Shown here: one piece after another, positions 16,253 through 25,291 of the stretch
Layout: every line of letters begins with the position of its first letter
Position numbering within the stretch: the first letter of the stretch is position 1
Source of the DNA: Virgisporangium aurantiacum
Lineage (GTDB): Bacteria > Actinomycetota > Actinomycetes > Mycobacteriales > Micromonosporaceae
NCBI RefSeq assembly: GCF_016863635.1
Contig: NZ_BOPG01000124.1
Coordinates: 1 to 34,625 of the forward strand
Length of the DNA stretch: 34,625 bases
Direction: 5' to 3'
The notes under the pieces: model-generated
What the model was told of the DNA's origin: nothing
What the model saw: the letters and a program-made list of their open reading frames with translations, nothing else
The model's database searches: none
Made by a program: the position numbers and the translations under genes

Positions 16253-16408
16253 GTGACGGACGCGAACGCCGGGCTTTTGGCTGCGCAAGGTCGTCGAAGA
16301 GTGAAGAAGATCCTCACGGCGGAGCATTCCGACACGAAAGCGGCGCCCGCCCCCGACGGCGAGCAGCGACGCACACCGTTCAACGCCGCCAATCGCCGTT
16401 CACCATGA
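16253..16408 (+). CDS. Small ORF (51 aa) in frame after an amber codon
   Basis: The GTG at 16253 is three codons past the TAG that ends the 24-aa ORF and is in the same frame. The product is basic and helical at the start (AAQGRRRVKKILTAEH), then Pro/Ala/Arg-rich. No good ribosome site precedes the GTG. It is either a separate small gene, the 3' part of a ~77-codon gene with a nonsense mutation, or reached by readthrough. Confidence 0.35.
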   Translation: MTDANAGLLAAQGRRRVKKILTAEHSDTKAAPAPDGEQRRTPFNAANRRSP

Positions 16409-16947
16409 CTGCAGTTTGCAGATCTGTGACATGCCCTGCCGAGGGCACATAGAACATCCCACTCGTCCGACGGCCTGGTCGAGCGCGTCAGCTGACGGTC
16501 GAACAGCAGGTCAGCCTGTGAGCAAGGGATCAGCGGACGCTCAGTCGGGTGGCGTTGATCGAGATCTGAGCGGGTCAGTCTGGTCCGCCAGTCTACGGAC
16601 CTCGATTGACCGCCAGTCGACGGTTGTGTCGCGAGGCCAGACCTGAACCGACCACTTCATGATCGAACGTCGCCGTCTCCACCTAGCCGTTGGTTGCCAG
16701 AATCCGTCACAGAGCTGCATAAACATCACGATTGGCCGATCAGCAGTCGTTACTACTTGTCGACTTCTGCACGAGTTTTCGACGGGTAAACCGGGCCGCC
16801 GTAGCACTCGCTGCGTGTCAGCCGGCCGTGGTTGGCCACCAAAGAGCGGAAGATCCAGTCTGGCGTTTGGTGACGTGTTGGCAAGGGCCATGATGTGCCC
16901 GGTCGGTCGCGGCGGGTAGGGGATTCTCGTTCGTTGAGGGAGTGCGG
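16409..16947. other. Gap between convergent genes; contains repeat copy 3
   Basis: About 540 bp. It starts with a short third copy of the dispersed repeat. The remaining frames on both strands show no recognisable protein, and no transposase or RNA gene is evident. Confidence 0.5.
16420..16441 (+). repeat. Dispersed repeat, short copy 3 (22 bp)
   Basis: AGATCTGTGACATGCCCTG and the next three bases match copies 1 and 2 exactly, then similarity stops abruptly. The sharp edge suggests that this 22-bp end is a functional or terminal segment of the element. Confidence 0.7.
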
Positions 16948-19900
16948 TCACGACAGCAGCCCGCGATTGAGGTCGTCGTTGACGATTTGCTCGCGCTCCT
17001 CCGGATCTGCCCAATGGGCCTGACTGCCGCGGAAGGTTCGTTCGACCACGAGGACGTGGTCGGTGATCTCCGCGATTGAGCGCATGTGGCTGATGATCGT
17101 GACGAGTCGGCCGGCCGTGCTGTGCGCGGCGAGAGCGTTGAGGGCGTCTTGCAGGACGCTGGAGTCGAGCGAGCCGAATCCCTCGTCCAGGAACAGGGAG
17201 TCGACCCGGCCGGAGGCGCGGCTCGCGAGCTCGACCACGGCCAGGGCGAGCGCGAGGCTCGCCTGGAAGGTTTCCCCGCCGGAAAGGGTCTTTACGTCGC
17301 GTGCCCGGCCGATCCCGGTGTCGATGATGCGGAAGTTTTCCGCGAAGCCGAACTTGCCGCCGGAGATGGCCAGCAGGGTCTTGCTGGCGGCGCCGAGTAG
17401 CGCAAGTTGTCGTTGTCGCACGGCGTTGGCGATGAACTTTCCGTCGGTGAGCAAGGCGGCCAGGTCGCCCAAGGCCGTGACCGTGGGTTCGGCCGCCTGG
17501 ATCCGGTGGTCCAGCTCGGCGGCCAGGGGTTGGTGTGCCGTCGCTCGCTTCAGGTCATGGCTGGCGTTGTGCTCGGAGGTGCTCGCCGCGCGGACGAGCC
17601 GCTCCAGGTGTTCGTCGTCATCGGCCTGGCAACCGAGCCTGGCCTGCTTAGCCGCCTGCTCGGCCTCGTCAACCGCCGCCAGCGCGGCTTCTGCCTGCTC
17701 ACGGGCGGTGGCGATCAGTTCGGCGGTGCGCTCCACCAGAGAAGCGGCCCAAGCGGCTTCGTCGACGAGGGAGATGTCGGTGAGGCGCAGGGCGTGTCTG
17801 GCAGTGTCCAGGAGGATGCCGGCGTCCGCTACGCGGTCGGCGAGGGTATCGAGCTGGCGGCGGAGGTCGGTGGCCGGACGGGTGATGTGGGCGTTGATCT
17901 CCGTGTCGAGCGCTCCCGACGCGATCTGCAATTCGGCGAGGCGGCTTCGCGCGTCGCTCAGCCCGTCGCAGATCTGCTTGAGCTCGCCCTGACGCTGCTG
18001 CGCGCGGTGACGCTGATGAGTGATGTCCGTGAGCTGGAGTCCGTGGATCGGGCGGAAGGCCCGCGGTACGGCGCGTGCCGCCCGGTTGAGCCGCACGACG
18101 GTGGCTTCAAGATCAGCCCGCGCCTCTTCATAGACGGCCTGCCGCCGTGCCTGCTCGTTCTCCAATACCGGCAGCTGGGAGTCGGCGCGGGTGTACTCGT
18201 CGTGCGCCTCGCCGTGGGCGATCTTGGCCGCTGTGTGTTCGATCGCAGCGCTCTGGACCGCCGTGGAATTGTGGTGCAGGAGCTGCTCAACCGGTGCGTT
18301 CAGGTCGACGTCGCCGAGCACGGCCCGGACGTCGAGCAGGGCCTGGTCGAGGGTGATGGTGGTGGTCTCCACCTCATTGATCGCGGCGGCCAGCGTCTGG
18401 TTCTCGGCAATTTGGGCTCGTTCGGTTGCGCTGGCCTCCTTGGTGGCCGCTCGTCTCGCGGCTTTTTGCGCGGCTTTCAGTGCGGTCGAAGCGGCCCTGG
18501 TTGCGTCGTTGCTGGGAGCGGCGAAGTCCTCCGGCAGTTCGCGCTGGCACACCGGACATGGGTCGCCGGTGCGGCATCCGTCTGCTGCGACGGCGGCCGC
18601 GTGCAACCGGCGCGCCCGGGCGTCCTCCGCCTCGGCTGCCTCTACCGCGTGTTCGGCTTCGCGGGTCTCTGCCGACGCGCGTTCCACGAGCACCTTGAGC
18701 TCGGCAACGTCGTCTCGACAGGCGGTGAGGTTCTCCTCCGCCTGGTGGGCGGCGTCGGTGGCCTGTCGGAAGGCGGCCAGCGCACTCGTCGCGACACGCA
18801 GCTCCTCTTCAGCCTTGGAGACACGTCCGGCCGCTCCGTCGAGGGCCTGCTTGGCGTTCGCGGCTGCCTCCTTGCGGTTGGTGACCTCCTTCCTGCTTCC
18901 GTCCAGCATCGCCTTGCGGATGCGGACCTCGCTCTGTTCCTTCTCGAGCCGCTCGGCCTGAGCGTCGAGCTGAGGTACCTGCTCGGCCAGGTGATTCAGT
19001 GTGCTGACGGCGGACGCGGTCTTCTCCACACCCGTGTCCTCGGCATCGGCGTGGTCAAGTTCGGCCTGGAGCCGCCGCGCCTCCTGGTCGAGGGTGTGCC
19101 GCTCCCTGTCGACCTGTTCGCGCCGGATGGCGATGTCGCTGGCAGCGGCTACGAGGACCTGGTACTTCGCCGTCACGTTCGCGGGTGTCGCGTCGGTCAG
19201 TCGGGTGCGGGCCTCGTCGAGGCAGGCTCGGCGGACGCGCGCTGTGGATGCGGCTTCCGCCGCCTTCGCCACGGCGTGTTGGGCAGCCTGCAGGAGGCCA
19301 AGGCGCTCGTGGGCGGCGCGCTGAAGCTCGGTGGCCTCCCGGATCGTCGCCGCGGGATCGGGCAGGAAGGTGGCCCGTCGTTCGCGGTACTCGCCCAGGC
19401 GCCTCACGAGGCGAGAATGCAGCGTGAGGGCGTGTTCACGAACTGTCCCGAGTTGGTCAAGTCCGAGTAGTGATTTCAGGATGCCGGTGCGGTCCCGGTC
19501 GCGCATGCGTAGCAGTTCCTGGAAGCGCCCCTGTGGCAGGATGACCGACCGCAGGAACGTGTCGTAGTCCAGGCCGATGATGCGCCGTACTTGAGCGGTG
19601 ACGGCACCCGCTCCGGTGGCCACCACGGCGTCGGCGTCGAGGTCGGTCAGCCTGTGCACCGCGGCGCCGTGCGCGCCGGTGGAGCGTTCGACCCGCCACG
19701 TCGTGTTGTCGGCCCGGAACGTGAAGGCCACCCTGAGGGTGCCATCGCCGCTGTGAGCGATGAGGTCAGAGACGCTGCCGCCGTACCAGCTGCACCGGTT
19801 GTACAGGCCGTAGCACATGGCGTCGAGAACGGTGGATTTGCCGGATCCGGTATCACCGAGGATCGCGATGAAGGTCTTGCCGGTGAAGTCGATCGTCTGG

Positions 19901-19950
19901 GGCTCGACGTAGGAACGCAGGCCCGCGAAGGTCAATTCCAAAGGTCTCAT
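16948..19950 (-). CDS. sbcC: SbcC/Rad50-like ATPase of the SbcCD nuclease
   Basis: This 1000-aa SMC-like ATPase partners SbcD to open and cut DNA ends and hairpins. The N-terminal lobe has Walker A GDTGSGKST (32-40) and the Q-loop VILPQGRF (Gln140). Two long coiled coils flank a zinc hook CPVC (465-468). The C-terminal lobe has signature LSGGETFQA (889-897), Walker B SLFLDEGFGSLD (from 918) and the H-loop ISH (about 953-955). Length and order are those of a complete SbcC. Its ATG overlaps the stop of sbcD (ATGA), so the subunits are co-translated. It is the last gene of a six-gene operon. Most actinomycetes carry a housekeeping sbcCD elsewhere, so this may be a specialised second copy (inference). 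Confidence 0.97.
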   Translation of the reverse strand: MRPLELTFAGLRSYVEPQTIDFTGKTFIAILGDTGSGKSTVLDAMCYGLYNRCSWYGGSVSDLIAHSGDGTLRVAFTFRADNTTWRVERSTGAHGAAVHRLTDLDADAVVATGAGAVTAQVRRIIGLDYDTFLRSVILPQGRFQELLRMRDRDRTGILKSLLGLDQLGTVREHALTLHSRLVRRLGEYRERRATFLPDPAATIREATELQRAAHERLGLLQAAQHAVAKAAEAASTARVRRACLDEARTRLTDATPANVTAKYQVLVAAASDIAIRREQVDRERHTLDQEARRLQAELDHADAEDTGVEKTASAVSTLNHLAEQVPQLDAQAERLEKEQSEVRIRKAMLDGSRKEVTNRKEAAANAKQALDGAAGRVSKAEEELRVATSALAAFRQATDAAHQAEENLTACRDDVAELKVLVERASAETREAEHAVEAAEAEDARARRLHAAAVAADGCRTGDPCPVCQRELPEDFAAPSNDATRAASTALKAAQKAARRAATKEASATERAQIAENQTLAAAINEVETTTITLDQALLDVRAVLGDVDLNAPVEQLLHHNSTAVQSAAIEHTAAKIAHGEAHDEYTRADSQLPVLENEQARRQAVYEEARADLEATVVRLNRAARAVPRAFRPIHGLQLTDITHQRHRAQQRQGELKQICDGLSDARSRLAELQIASGALDTEINAHITRPATDLRRQLDTLADRVADAGILLDTARHALRLTDISLVDEAAWAASLVERTAELIATAREQAEAALAAVDEAEQAAKQARLGCQADDDEHLERLVRAASTSEHNASHDLKRATAHQPLAAELDHRIQAAEPTVTALGDLAALLTDGKFIANAVRQRQLALLGAASKTLLAISGGKFGFAENFRIIDTGIGRARDVKTLSGGETFQASLALALAVVELASRASGRVDSLFLDEGFGSLDSSVLQDALNALAAHSTAGRLVTIISHMRSIAEITDHVLVVERTFRGSQAHWADPEEREQIVNDDLNRGLLS

Positions 19951-21203
19951 GCGGCAGCCTCGTCTTCCTCGGCCGGCACGGTGAAGGCGCTGAGGTCCTC
20001 GCCGAGAAGTTCCTCAGCGGGGAGAACCGGCGGGAGTTCGTCGTCAGCGTGGTGCAGCAAGGTGCTGAACAGCCCAACCACGCGATCGGCACTCGCCACA
20101 CGGGTACCGTGCTCGGCGAGGTAGGCGCCGAACATGGCGACATTGTCGGGCTCGCCCCCTGCGGGGGCGTCTGGCGTGATGAGGTCGAGCTTGCGGTCCG
20201 CCGCGTTCTCGTCGATCTGCACGATCGTGGCGTCGGGGAAGAGCGCCCGGATCTGCCGCGACAGGTCCGGCTCGTGGCTCGGAGTGTGGACCACGATGCG
20301 GCAGATCTCGGTACTGATCGAGTCGGCACGTGCCCGGAGCTCGTCGAGCGTGCCAGTGGGGACCTCGAGGCGCCGCCCGGCGTGCAGGGGGAGCCGTTCG
20401 ATGCGGGCCGGGCTGCCGGGCTGGAGGTGGGCGAGGACGACACTCTTGGCCTCCCCGACCTCGCCGAAGTCGAGTTGAATCGGCGAGCCGGCGTACGCGC
20501 CGCAGACACGACCAGGTAGGTCCTGCGGCTTGTGGATGTGCCCGAAGGCGGCGTAGTCCACCTGCGGAATCTGCTCCGGGTTGGTGGCGTAGAACTCGCA
20601 GGTGTGGTTCGGGTTCTCCGTGCGCGACGGAACACTGCCGGTGAGGTACTGGTGTGCGGCGAACACGCTGACTTCGGTGGCCGCGTCGAAGTCCTCGTGC
20701 AGGCGGCGCAGGAGCTCGAGCTGCACCGTCGCGATGTGCTCGGCGTAAGCCTTGCGTCTGGCGCTGGGATCGTCGAGGACGGCGACGACGCGGTTCGCGG
20801 TGATGAACGGCAGGGCCGCGAGGTGCAAGCGGCCATCGCCGACCGGGAACCGGAGCACTGAGCCCACACTCACGGCGTCCGGGTCGGCGACGATGTGGAC
20901 GCGCTCGCCGTGACGCAGTAGCCCGTGGAGCCAGTGCAGCAGCGGCGCGGAGTCGTGGTTGCCCGAAATGACGACGACGGGGGCGATTGCCGACAGGGCG
21001 CGAAGGACGTCGGTGGCGAGCCTCATCGCTTGTACCGGCGGCCGATGCTGGTCGAAGAGGTCGCCGGTGTTGAGGATCAGGTCGGGCTGTGCAGTGGCCG
21101 CGATGGTGATGATCTCGTCAAGGACCGCTTCGTGATCTTGGGCGCGGCTGTGGCCCCAGGTCGGTTTTCCCAGGTGCCAGTCGGAGGTGTGGAGGACTTT
21201 CAT
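19947..21203 (-). CDS. sbcD: SbcD/Mre11-like nuclease subunit
   Basis: The product is a 418-aa calcineurin-fold nuclease. Metal-binding motifs are Asp8/His10 (HTSDWHLGK), GDLFD (47-51), GNHD (81-84), AAHQYLTG and FGHIHKPQ. The frame is open upstream for another 102 codons, but that extension is Arg/Pro-rich and not family-like. The ATG at 21203 gives the canonical MKVLHTSDWHLG start and has GAGG upstream. It overlaps sbcC by four bases. The C-terminal ~120 residues form the usual SbcC-binding capping region. Confidence 0.97.
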   Translation of the reverse strand: MKVLHTSDWHLGKPTWGHSRAQDHEAVLDEIITIAATAQPDLILNTGDLFDQHRPPVQAMRLATDVLRALSAIAPVVVISGNHDSAPLLHWLHGLLRHGERVHIVADPDAVSVGSVLRFPVGDGRLHLAALPFITANRVVAVLDDPSARRKAYAEHIATVQLELLRRLHEDFDAATEVSVFAAHQYLTGSVPSRTENPNHTCEFYATNPEQIPQVDYAAFGHIHKPQDLPGRVCGAYAGSPIQLDFGEVGEAKSVVLAHLQPGSPARIERLPLHAGRRLEVPTGTLDELRARADSISTEICRIVVHTPSHEPDLSRQIRALFPDATIVQIDENAADRKLDLITPDAPAGGEPDNVAMFGAYLAEHGTRVASADRVVGLFSTLLHHADDELPPVLPAEELLGEDLSAFTVPAEEDEAAA

Positions 21204-21319
21204 CGGAGCCTCTTCGCGGTGGTAACGGCGGTGGCTCGGCATCGCCGGTGTGGGCAGGGAGTACCGCGCGATCAGCCGGTATTCAGGTGGCGATCGCGTG
21301 TACGGAGGTTCGTGTTCGC

Positions 21320-22636
21320 TTAGGTGGCTCGGATGCGGTGCCGCATAAGGTGTTCGAGCATGGAGTGGTTGGCTTCCCAGCCGTCCGGGAACTTTGGTTT
21401 GGTGTTGAGCGGGATCGGGTCGACTGACGGATGCGCGTCGAGAAGTTCGGCGATGCCGGCCCGTCCGACCACGATGCAGGCATGGCGGTGTCGCGAGGTG
21501 AGCACACACAGCCGTCCGGATTCCAGGTGGAACGCAGTGGCGTCGCGGCGGCCGGACAGCGGGTGCAGGATCACCACGACGTCGAACTCGGCACCCTGTA
21601 ACCGGTTGGCGGTGTCAACGCGGATGTCCGAGTGACCGACGCGGACCAGTTCATCCTTGATCGTGGCCACCTGGTCACGGTGCACCGCGCCGATGGCCAC
21701 CCGGTTAGATCGCACGCGCGTACCCTCTGGCTCGTCCTGGGACTCGATCATGGTGCCTCGTTCCAGGGTGCGTACGGCGAGGGCGACGACGTGCTGGATC
21801 GCCTCGGCGTCCGTGCGCAGGGTGTGCCGGGCGGGCAGCTCGACATATGCCCAACCGGTTTCGGTGGCCCGCTCGATGGCGCGGTCGTGGACGCCTCCGA
21901 GTCCGTTGGTGGGCAGCCACATCCGCCGGGGCCCTTGCCCGGGAGCCGAATGGAACGGCACGTGCGGGTAGAACGCCGCGGACACCGGAACCGACGCTGA
22001 CGGGGGCAGCCGCCAGGAGTGCGGCAGCTGCAGGGGTCTGATCTCGGGGTTGTTGGTGAGCATGGCCGCGACGGCGCTCTGCATCGGGTTCCACGGCAGT
22101 CCGGTCCATCGCTCGACGTCGACGACGGTGAACGGGTCAAGCTGGCCAGGGTCGCCGACGAACAAGGCGCGCTCAAAGATCCGTGCCAGGCGTAGCAAGG
22201 TGTCCGAGCGCATCTGATAGGCCTCGTCGATGATGGCCCATGGGCCTCGCTGTTCGACGACCGGATCCAACCACTTCGCGGCGGTGGCGACCACGACGGG
22301 AACGTCGGCGAGATCCCGAAGGCGCTGGCGAATGACAACTCCCGGCCGCAGCAGCCAGTCCGGCGGCGCGTAGTCCTTGGACGTGTATCGACCCACCGGG
22401 AGACCAGGAGCGGCTTCAGCGACGCGGTGGACCAGGTCGTCGACCTGCGAGTTGGTCTGCGCCACGACCCGCACGGGCGCCCCCGCGGTGGCCAGGTGCA
22501 CGGTCGTGCGCACGACCGCCCGGGACTTGCCGGCCCCGGGAGGCGAGTCGAGCACGACCCCACGGTGCGGCCCGTTCACCAGCCGGTCGATCGTGTCGGC
22601 GACGACGTCGGAAACCGTCGGCATGGTCACTGCCAT
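21320..22636 (-). CDS. SF1-type (UvrD/Upf1-like) DNA helicase
   Basis: This 438-aa compact helicase has motif I SPPGAGKS (31-38), motif II IIDEAYQ (DEAY 137-140), motif III GDPGQLDP (161-168), motif V RLQGAEFDVVVI and motif VI VLTSRHRHACIVVG. It is shorter than UvrD or RecB (over 650 aa) and lacks obvious 1B/2B insertions. The start is firm: AGGAGG lies just before the ATG at 22636. It overlaps the stop of the upstream 495-aa gene by 10 bp, and the next gene, sbcD, follows after 116 bp. Expected role: unwind DNA for the SbcCD and Cas4-like nucleases of the same operon (inference). Confidence 0.9.
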   Translation of the reverse strand: MAVTMPTVSDVVADTIDRLVNGPHRGVVLDSPPGAGKSRAVVRTTVHLATAGAPVRVVAQTNSQVDDLVHRVAEAAPGLPVGRYTSKDYAPPDWLLRPGVVIRQRLRDLADVPVVVATAAKWLDPVVEQRGPWAIIDEAYQMRSDTLLRLARIFERALFVGDPGQLDPFTVVDVERWTGLPWNPMQSAVAAMLTNNPEIRPLQLPHSWRLPPSASVPVSAAFYPHVPFHSAPGQGPRRMWLPTNGLGGVHDRAIERATETGWAYVELPARHTLRTDAEAIQHVVALAVRTLERGTMIESQDEPEGTRVRSNRVAIGAVHRDQVATIKDELVRVGHSDIRVDTANRLQGAEFDVVVILHPLSGRRDATAFHLESGRLCVLTSRHRHACIVVGRAGIAELLDAHPSVDPIPLNTKPKFPDGWEANHSMLEHLMRHRIRAT

Positions 22637-24114
22637 TCCTCCTGGGCGTCCTCGTCGGTAGGCACGTACTCAGCCGGCGGGCCGCCGTGGGTCCATGGCG
22701 TCTCGTCTCGTCGCGGAAACTGTGGCATCGGCCGAGACTTGGTGGTGAGCAGGCTGTAGCACACCTCTTCGCCAAGTTCGGGCACACTGCCCGGCTTCGG
22801 TTCGCACCCGCTGCCCATGCCCTCCGAAAGCTCCAGTACCAACTGGAGACGGTCGCCAACCTCAGTGATCGACACCAGTTCCGCCTTCTGCCCCAAGCGA
22901 GCTGGGCTACGGAGACGGCGTTCACCCACCGGCAGGCGTACCGGGTCGGTCGTCTCAACGGTGATCAGGGGACGGGTGCGCTGCCCGATACGGCGGTAAG
23001 GATCGGCGGCTGTAACAGGTCCGACGAACGCTTCACCGACGATTCGGGCCTCGGCCATGACGAGGGGGTCGTCGAAGGCCCGCTGCGCCTGGTAGCGGGC
23101 GTGTGCGCGTTCCAGTTCGTACAGCCGCATGGCGGCGGTGACCGCCGAGTCGCGCTTCGGTTGCGCCGCCGGGCTGTTTTCGATCCAGTCTGCGGTGCGG
23201 GTGAAGGAACTCAGGTCGTCGCCCCACCGCTCGGCGACGTGGCGCCCGGGCTCCATCGCGGTGAGCAGGTCGATCGCCTGCCACATGCCCTGCCACGTCC
23301 CGATCAGCTGCTTATGCAGCGCGGATTCGATCCGGGTTTCCGTGCGGGCGCGTTCCACACGGTTGTCGACGTTGTCGTGGTAGCGCCGGACCAGCGGGGC
23401 CAGCACTGTGTTGTCGAAGGTGGGATCCGTCGCCGGCCCGGCCGGAGGGTGATCCACCGGGTCCTCCACGATCTGGGCCGCCTCGACGCCGGTCAGGTCT
23501 CCGCCCGGGTCCAGCCACGCCAGGACCGTGCCGAGATGCTCGTCCTCCGTACTGCTCTGCCCTGTGGCCCAGTGCGCGGACAGCGCCGCCGTGGCCGGCA
23601 CCAGCAGGCTTGAGCCTGGGTACTGCACCCGCTCGGCGTAGAACGTCAGCCACTTTCCCATCCGCGGTACGTTCTGCGGGACCGCCCATTGGCCCGTGGT
23701 CTTACGGAAGCGGGTGGACCGGCCGAGCATGCGCACGAACTCCACGCCCGCACGGTTGGGCACCCAGATCTGTGGCGCGTCTGCGCAGCGGCGGGGGCCG
23801 TCCGCCGGCTGTCCGGGTACCGGAGGCCGGTGCAGCGTCATCGGCAGAAGTTCGGCGAACAGGAGCCGGGCCAGGTCATGGGCGAAGGCGAACCGTTGGT
23901 CGCGGTTGCGCGGCTGAGCCACGACGAGTAGCCGCGGGTTCTTCCGATCCGTGCCGATCATGGCGGCCATGGGTGCACTGGCTTCGCCGGCCATCTTCAA
24001 CGGCACGAACACCAGCGGTGTCGGGCTGACGTGCAGGTGCCGGACTGTGGTGATCGGTTGGGCCCGGCCTCGGTCCACGGCCAAGACGCGCCCGAGGGAG
24101 GTCAGCAGCGTCAT
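22627..24114 (-). CDS. Unknown 495-aa protein of the SbcCD-helicase-nuclease operon
   Basis: No domain is recognised. The frame is open beyond 24114, but the extension is Arg-rich and antisense to the neighbouring nuclease gene. The ATG at 24114 (MTLLTSLGRVLAVDRG) overlaps the nuclease stop (ATGA) and is the likely start. The N-terminal ~250 residues are strand-rich; the middle is helical with a basic/aromatic region (ESALHKQLIGTWQGMWQ). The C-terminal ~120 residues again look like beta-strands (PLITVETTDPVRLP, LQLVLELSEG). No nuclease, ATPase or membrane signature is visible. Tight coupling to both neighbours suggests a structural or adaptor subunit of a complex. Confidence 0.85.
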   Translation of the reverse strand: MTLLTSLGRVLAVDRGRAQPITTVRHLHVSPTPLVFVPLKMAGEASAPMAAMIGTDRKNPRLLVVAQPRNRDQRFAFAHDLARLLFAELLPMTLHRPPVPGQPADGPRRCADAPQIWVPNRAGVEFVRMLGRSTRFRKTTGQWAVPQNVPRMGKWLTFYAERVQYPGSSLLVPATAALSAHWATGQSSTEDEHLGTVLAWLDPGGDLTGVEAAQIVEDPVDHPPAGPATDPTFDNTVLAPLVRRYHDNVDNRVERARTETRIESALHKQLIGTWQGMWQAIDLLTAMEPGRHVAERWGDDLSSFTRTADWIENSPAAQPKRDSAVTAAMRLYELERAHARYQAQRAFDDPLVMAEARIVGEAFVGPVTAADPYRRIGQRTRPLITVETTDPVRLPVGERRLRSPARLGQKAELVSITEVGDRLQLVLELSEGMGSGCEPKPGSVPELGEEVCYSLLTTKSRPMPQFPRRDETPWTHGGPPAEYVPTDEDAQEEWQ

Positions 24115-25238
24115 GCGGCGCCGCCGAGGAACGCGGCGCGGTAACTGTGCGCGAGTCGCAGCAGCCGCGCTTGCTCGGCCTGGTCGTCCGCATGCATCCG
24201 TGCTCCGGTGGCCAGCCCGATCACTTCGCTGACCAATTCGAGCCCACCCAGATCCTCGCGTACCTGCCGTCCGAGCGCCGCCGTCGACCCACGTTCTTCG
24301 CGGCGGCAGAACTTCGCCATCTCGCAGGTGCTCAGGCACTGCGGAATGTAATGCGCCTCGACGGTTCGCAGCGTGCGCTTGAGTTCCTCCGCGGGACGCG
24401 GATCGAGTCGATCCTGGTCGCGCCACCGATCAAGGGTGGCCCCGGCGGGCATCATGGCGACGATCGAGTCCAGGCCCTTCATCCGCGACAGCTGCCGTCG
24501 GACCGCGTTCAGATGGTTGGTGATGTCGACCTTGACGGCGGTTGGCTTGTTACTGAAGTCCTGCGGGCAGACCAGCACGATTTCCGGCGAGACGAGTTGC
24601 TCGTCAAGGTCGTGGGAGCGCAGCAGCTCGCGCATGGCGTGCACGTAGACAGCAGACTGCAGTTCGGCGGCCGCCACCGACGCCGCTGGCGCCTGCCCGT
24701 CGACGACTGCGAATGACTTGATCTCCACGATGAAGAACCGGCCCTGGAACCGAAAGGCGATGAGGTCCGGCTCCAGGTGGACCGGGTGGCCCGCGACCAC
24801 CAGTTCCAGCATGGGGTGGTCAAAGAGGGTGCCGGCATCCTCGGCCAGCGAGCCGGCCTGGGTCAGCAGCCGGACAGTGTGGCGGTGCCGCGCCGAAGGG
24901 CTCGCGTTCCCGCCGACGGTCTCCAGGTCGTCGTAGGAGACCTCGGCCAGTGGCAGCCCAAGCAGATCGCGTAACAGCGTGAGCAGTTGGGCGCATCCGT
25001 TGGCCTTGACCTGTGCCTCGAACGCGGTGCCACGCGTGATGGCGAACTGCGACTGGTCCGCCGGCATAGCAAACCCGATTGCCGAGCAGAGCATCTGCTT
25101 GTCGATGCCGGCGGTGTCGAGAACGCTTCTCAGCTGGCAGCTCGGATTGGTCGTGAGCGCGGCGAGGCCGCGGGCGTTGAGCTTTTTGCGTTCTTCTGAC
25201 CCCCGCAGCGCATCGAGCCGCGCTTTGAGTTGGTTCAC
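24111..25238 (-). CDS. Cas4/RecB-like PD-(D/E)XK nuclease with probable Fe-S cluster
   Basis: The product is 375 aa from a GTG at 25238, which has AAGGAAGGG upstream; the longer frame to 25373 adds a non-conserved Arg/His-rich extension. Nuclease motifs are a GTAFE segment (70-74), Asp158 (LEPDLIAF), Glu172-x-Lys174 (FFIVEIKSF) and the RecB/AddB/Cas4-type QxxxY (Gln194, Tyr198). Cysteines at 34 and 301, 305, 311 (CLSTCEMAKFC) match the one-plus-three pattern that holds a 4Fe-4S cluster in Cas4 and AddB. A single-strand DNA exonuclease or end-processing role is expected. Its stop overlaps the start of the 495-aa gene. Confidence 0.85.
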   Translation of the reverse strand: MNQLKARLDALRGSEERKKLNARGLAALTTNPSCQLRSVLDTAGIDKQMLCSAIGFAMPADQSQFAITRGTAFEAQVKANGCAQLLTLLRDLLGLPLAEVSYDDLETVGGNASPSARHRHTVRLLTQAGSLAEDAGTLFDHPMLELVVAGHPVHLEPDLIAFRFQGRFFIVEIKSFAVVDGQAPAASVAAAELQSAVYVHAMRELLRSHDLDEQLVSPEIVLVCPQDFSNKPTAVKVDITNHLNAVRRQLSRMKGLDSIVAMMPAGATLDRWRDQDRLDPRPAEELKRTLRTVEAHYIPQCLSTCEMAKFCRREERGSTAALGRQVREDLGGLELVSEVIGLATGARMHADDQAEQARLLRLAHSYRAAFLGGAA

Positions 25239-25291
25239 GTGCCCTTCCTTCGCGTGGGAAGTGCGATCGAGCAGGGAAGTTTCCGGCGCGT

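Noticed and set aside
17407..19470. 687-aa open frame on the plus strand
   Set aside because: It is fully antisense to sbcC, which has every family motif. Its composition (Gly/Val/Leu/Arg runs, no domains) is typical of the antisense frame in GC-rich DNA.
21204..21509. 102-codon N-terminal extension of SbcD
   Set aside because: The extension is Arg/Pro/His-rich and absent from the family. The internal ATG at 21203 has a ribosome site and gives the canonical start.
24115..24426. 104-codon N-terminal extension of the 495-aa operon protein
   Set aside because: It overlaps the nuclease gene in another frame and is arginine-rich; the ATGA-coupled ATG at 24114 is more plausible.
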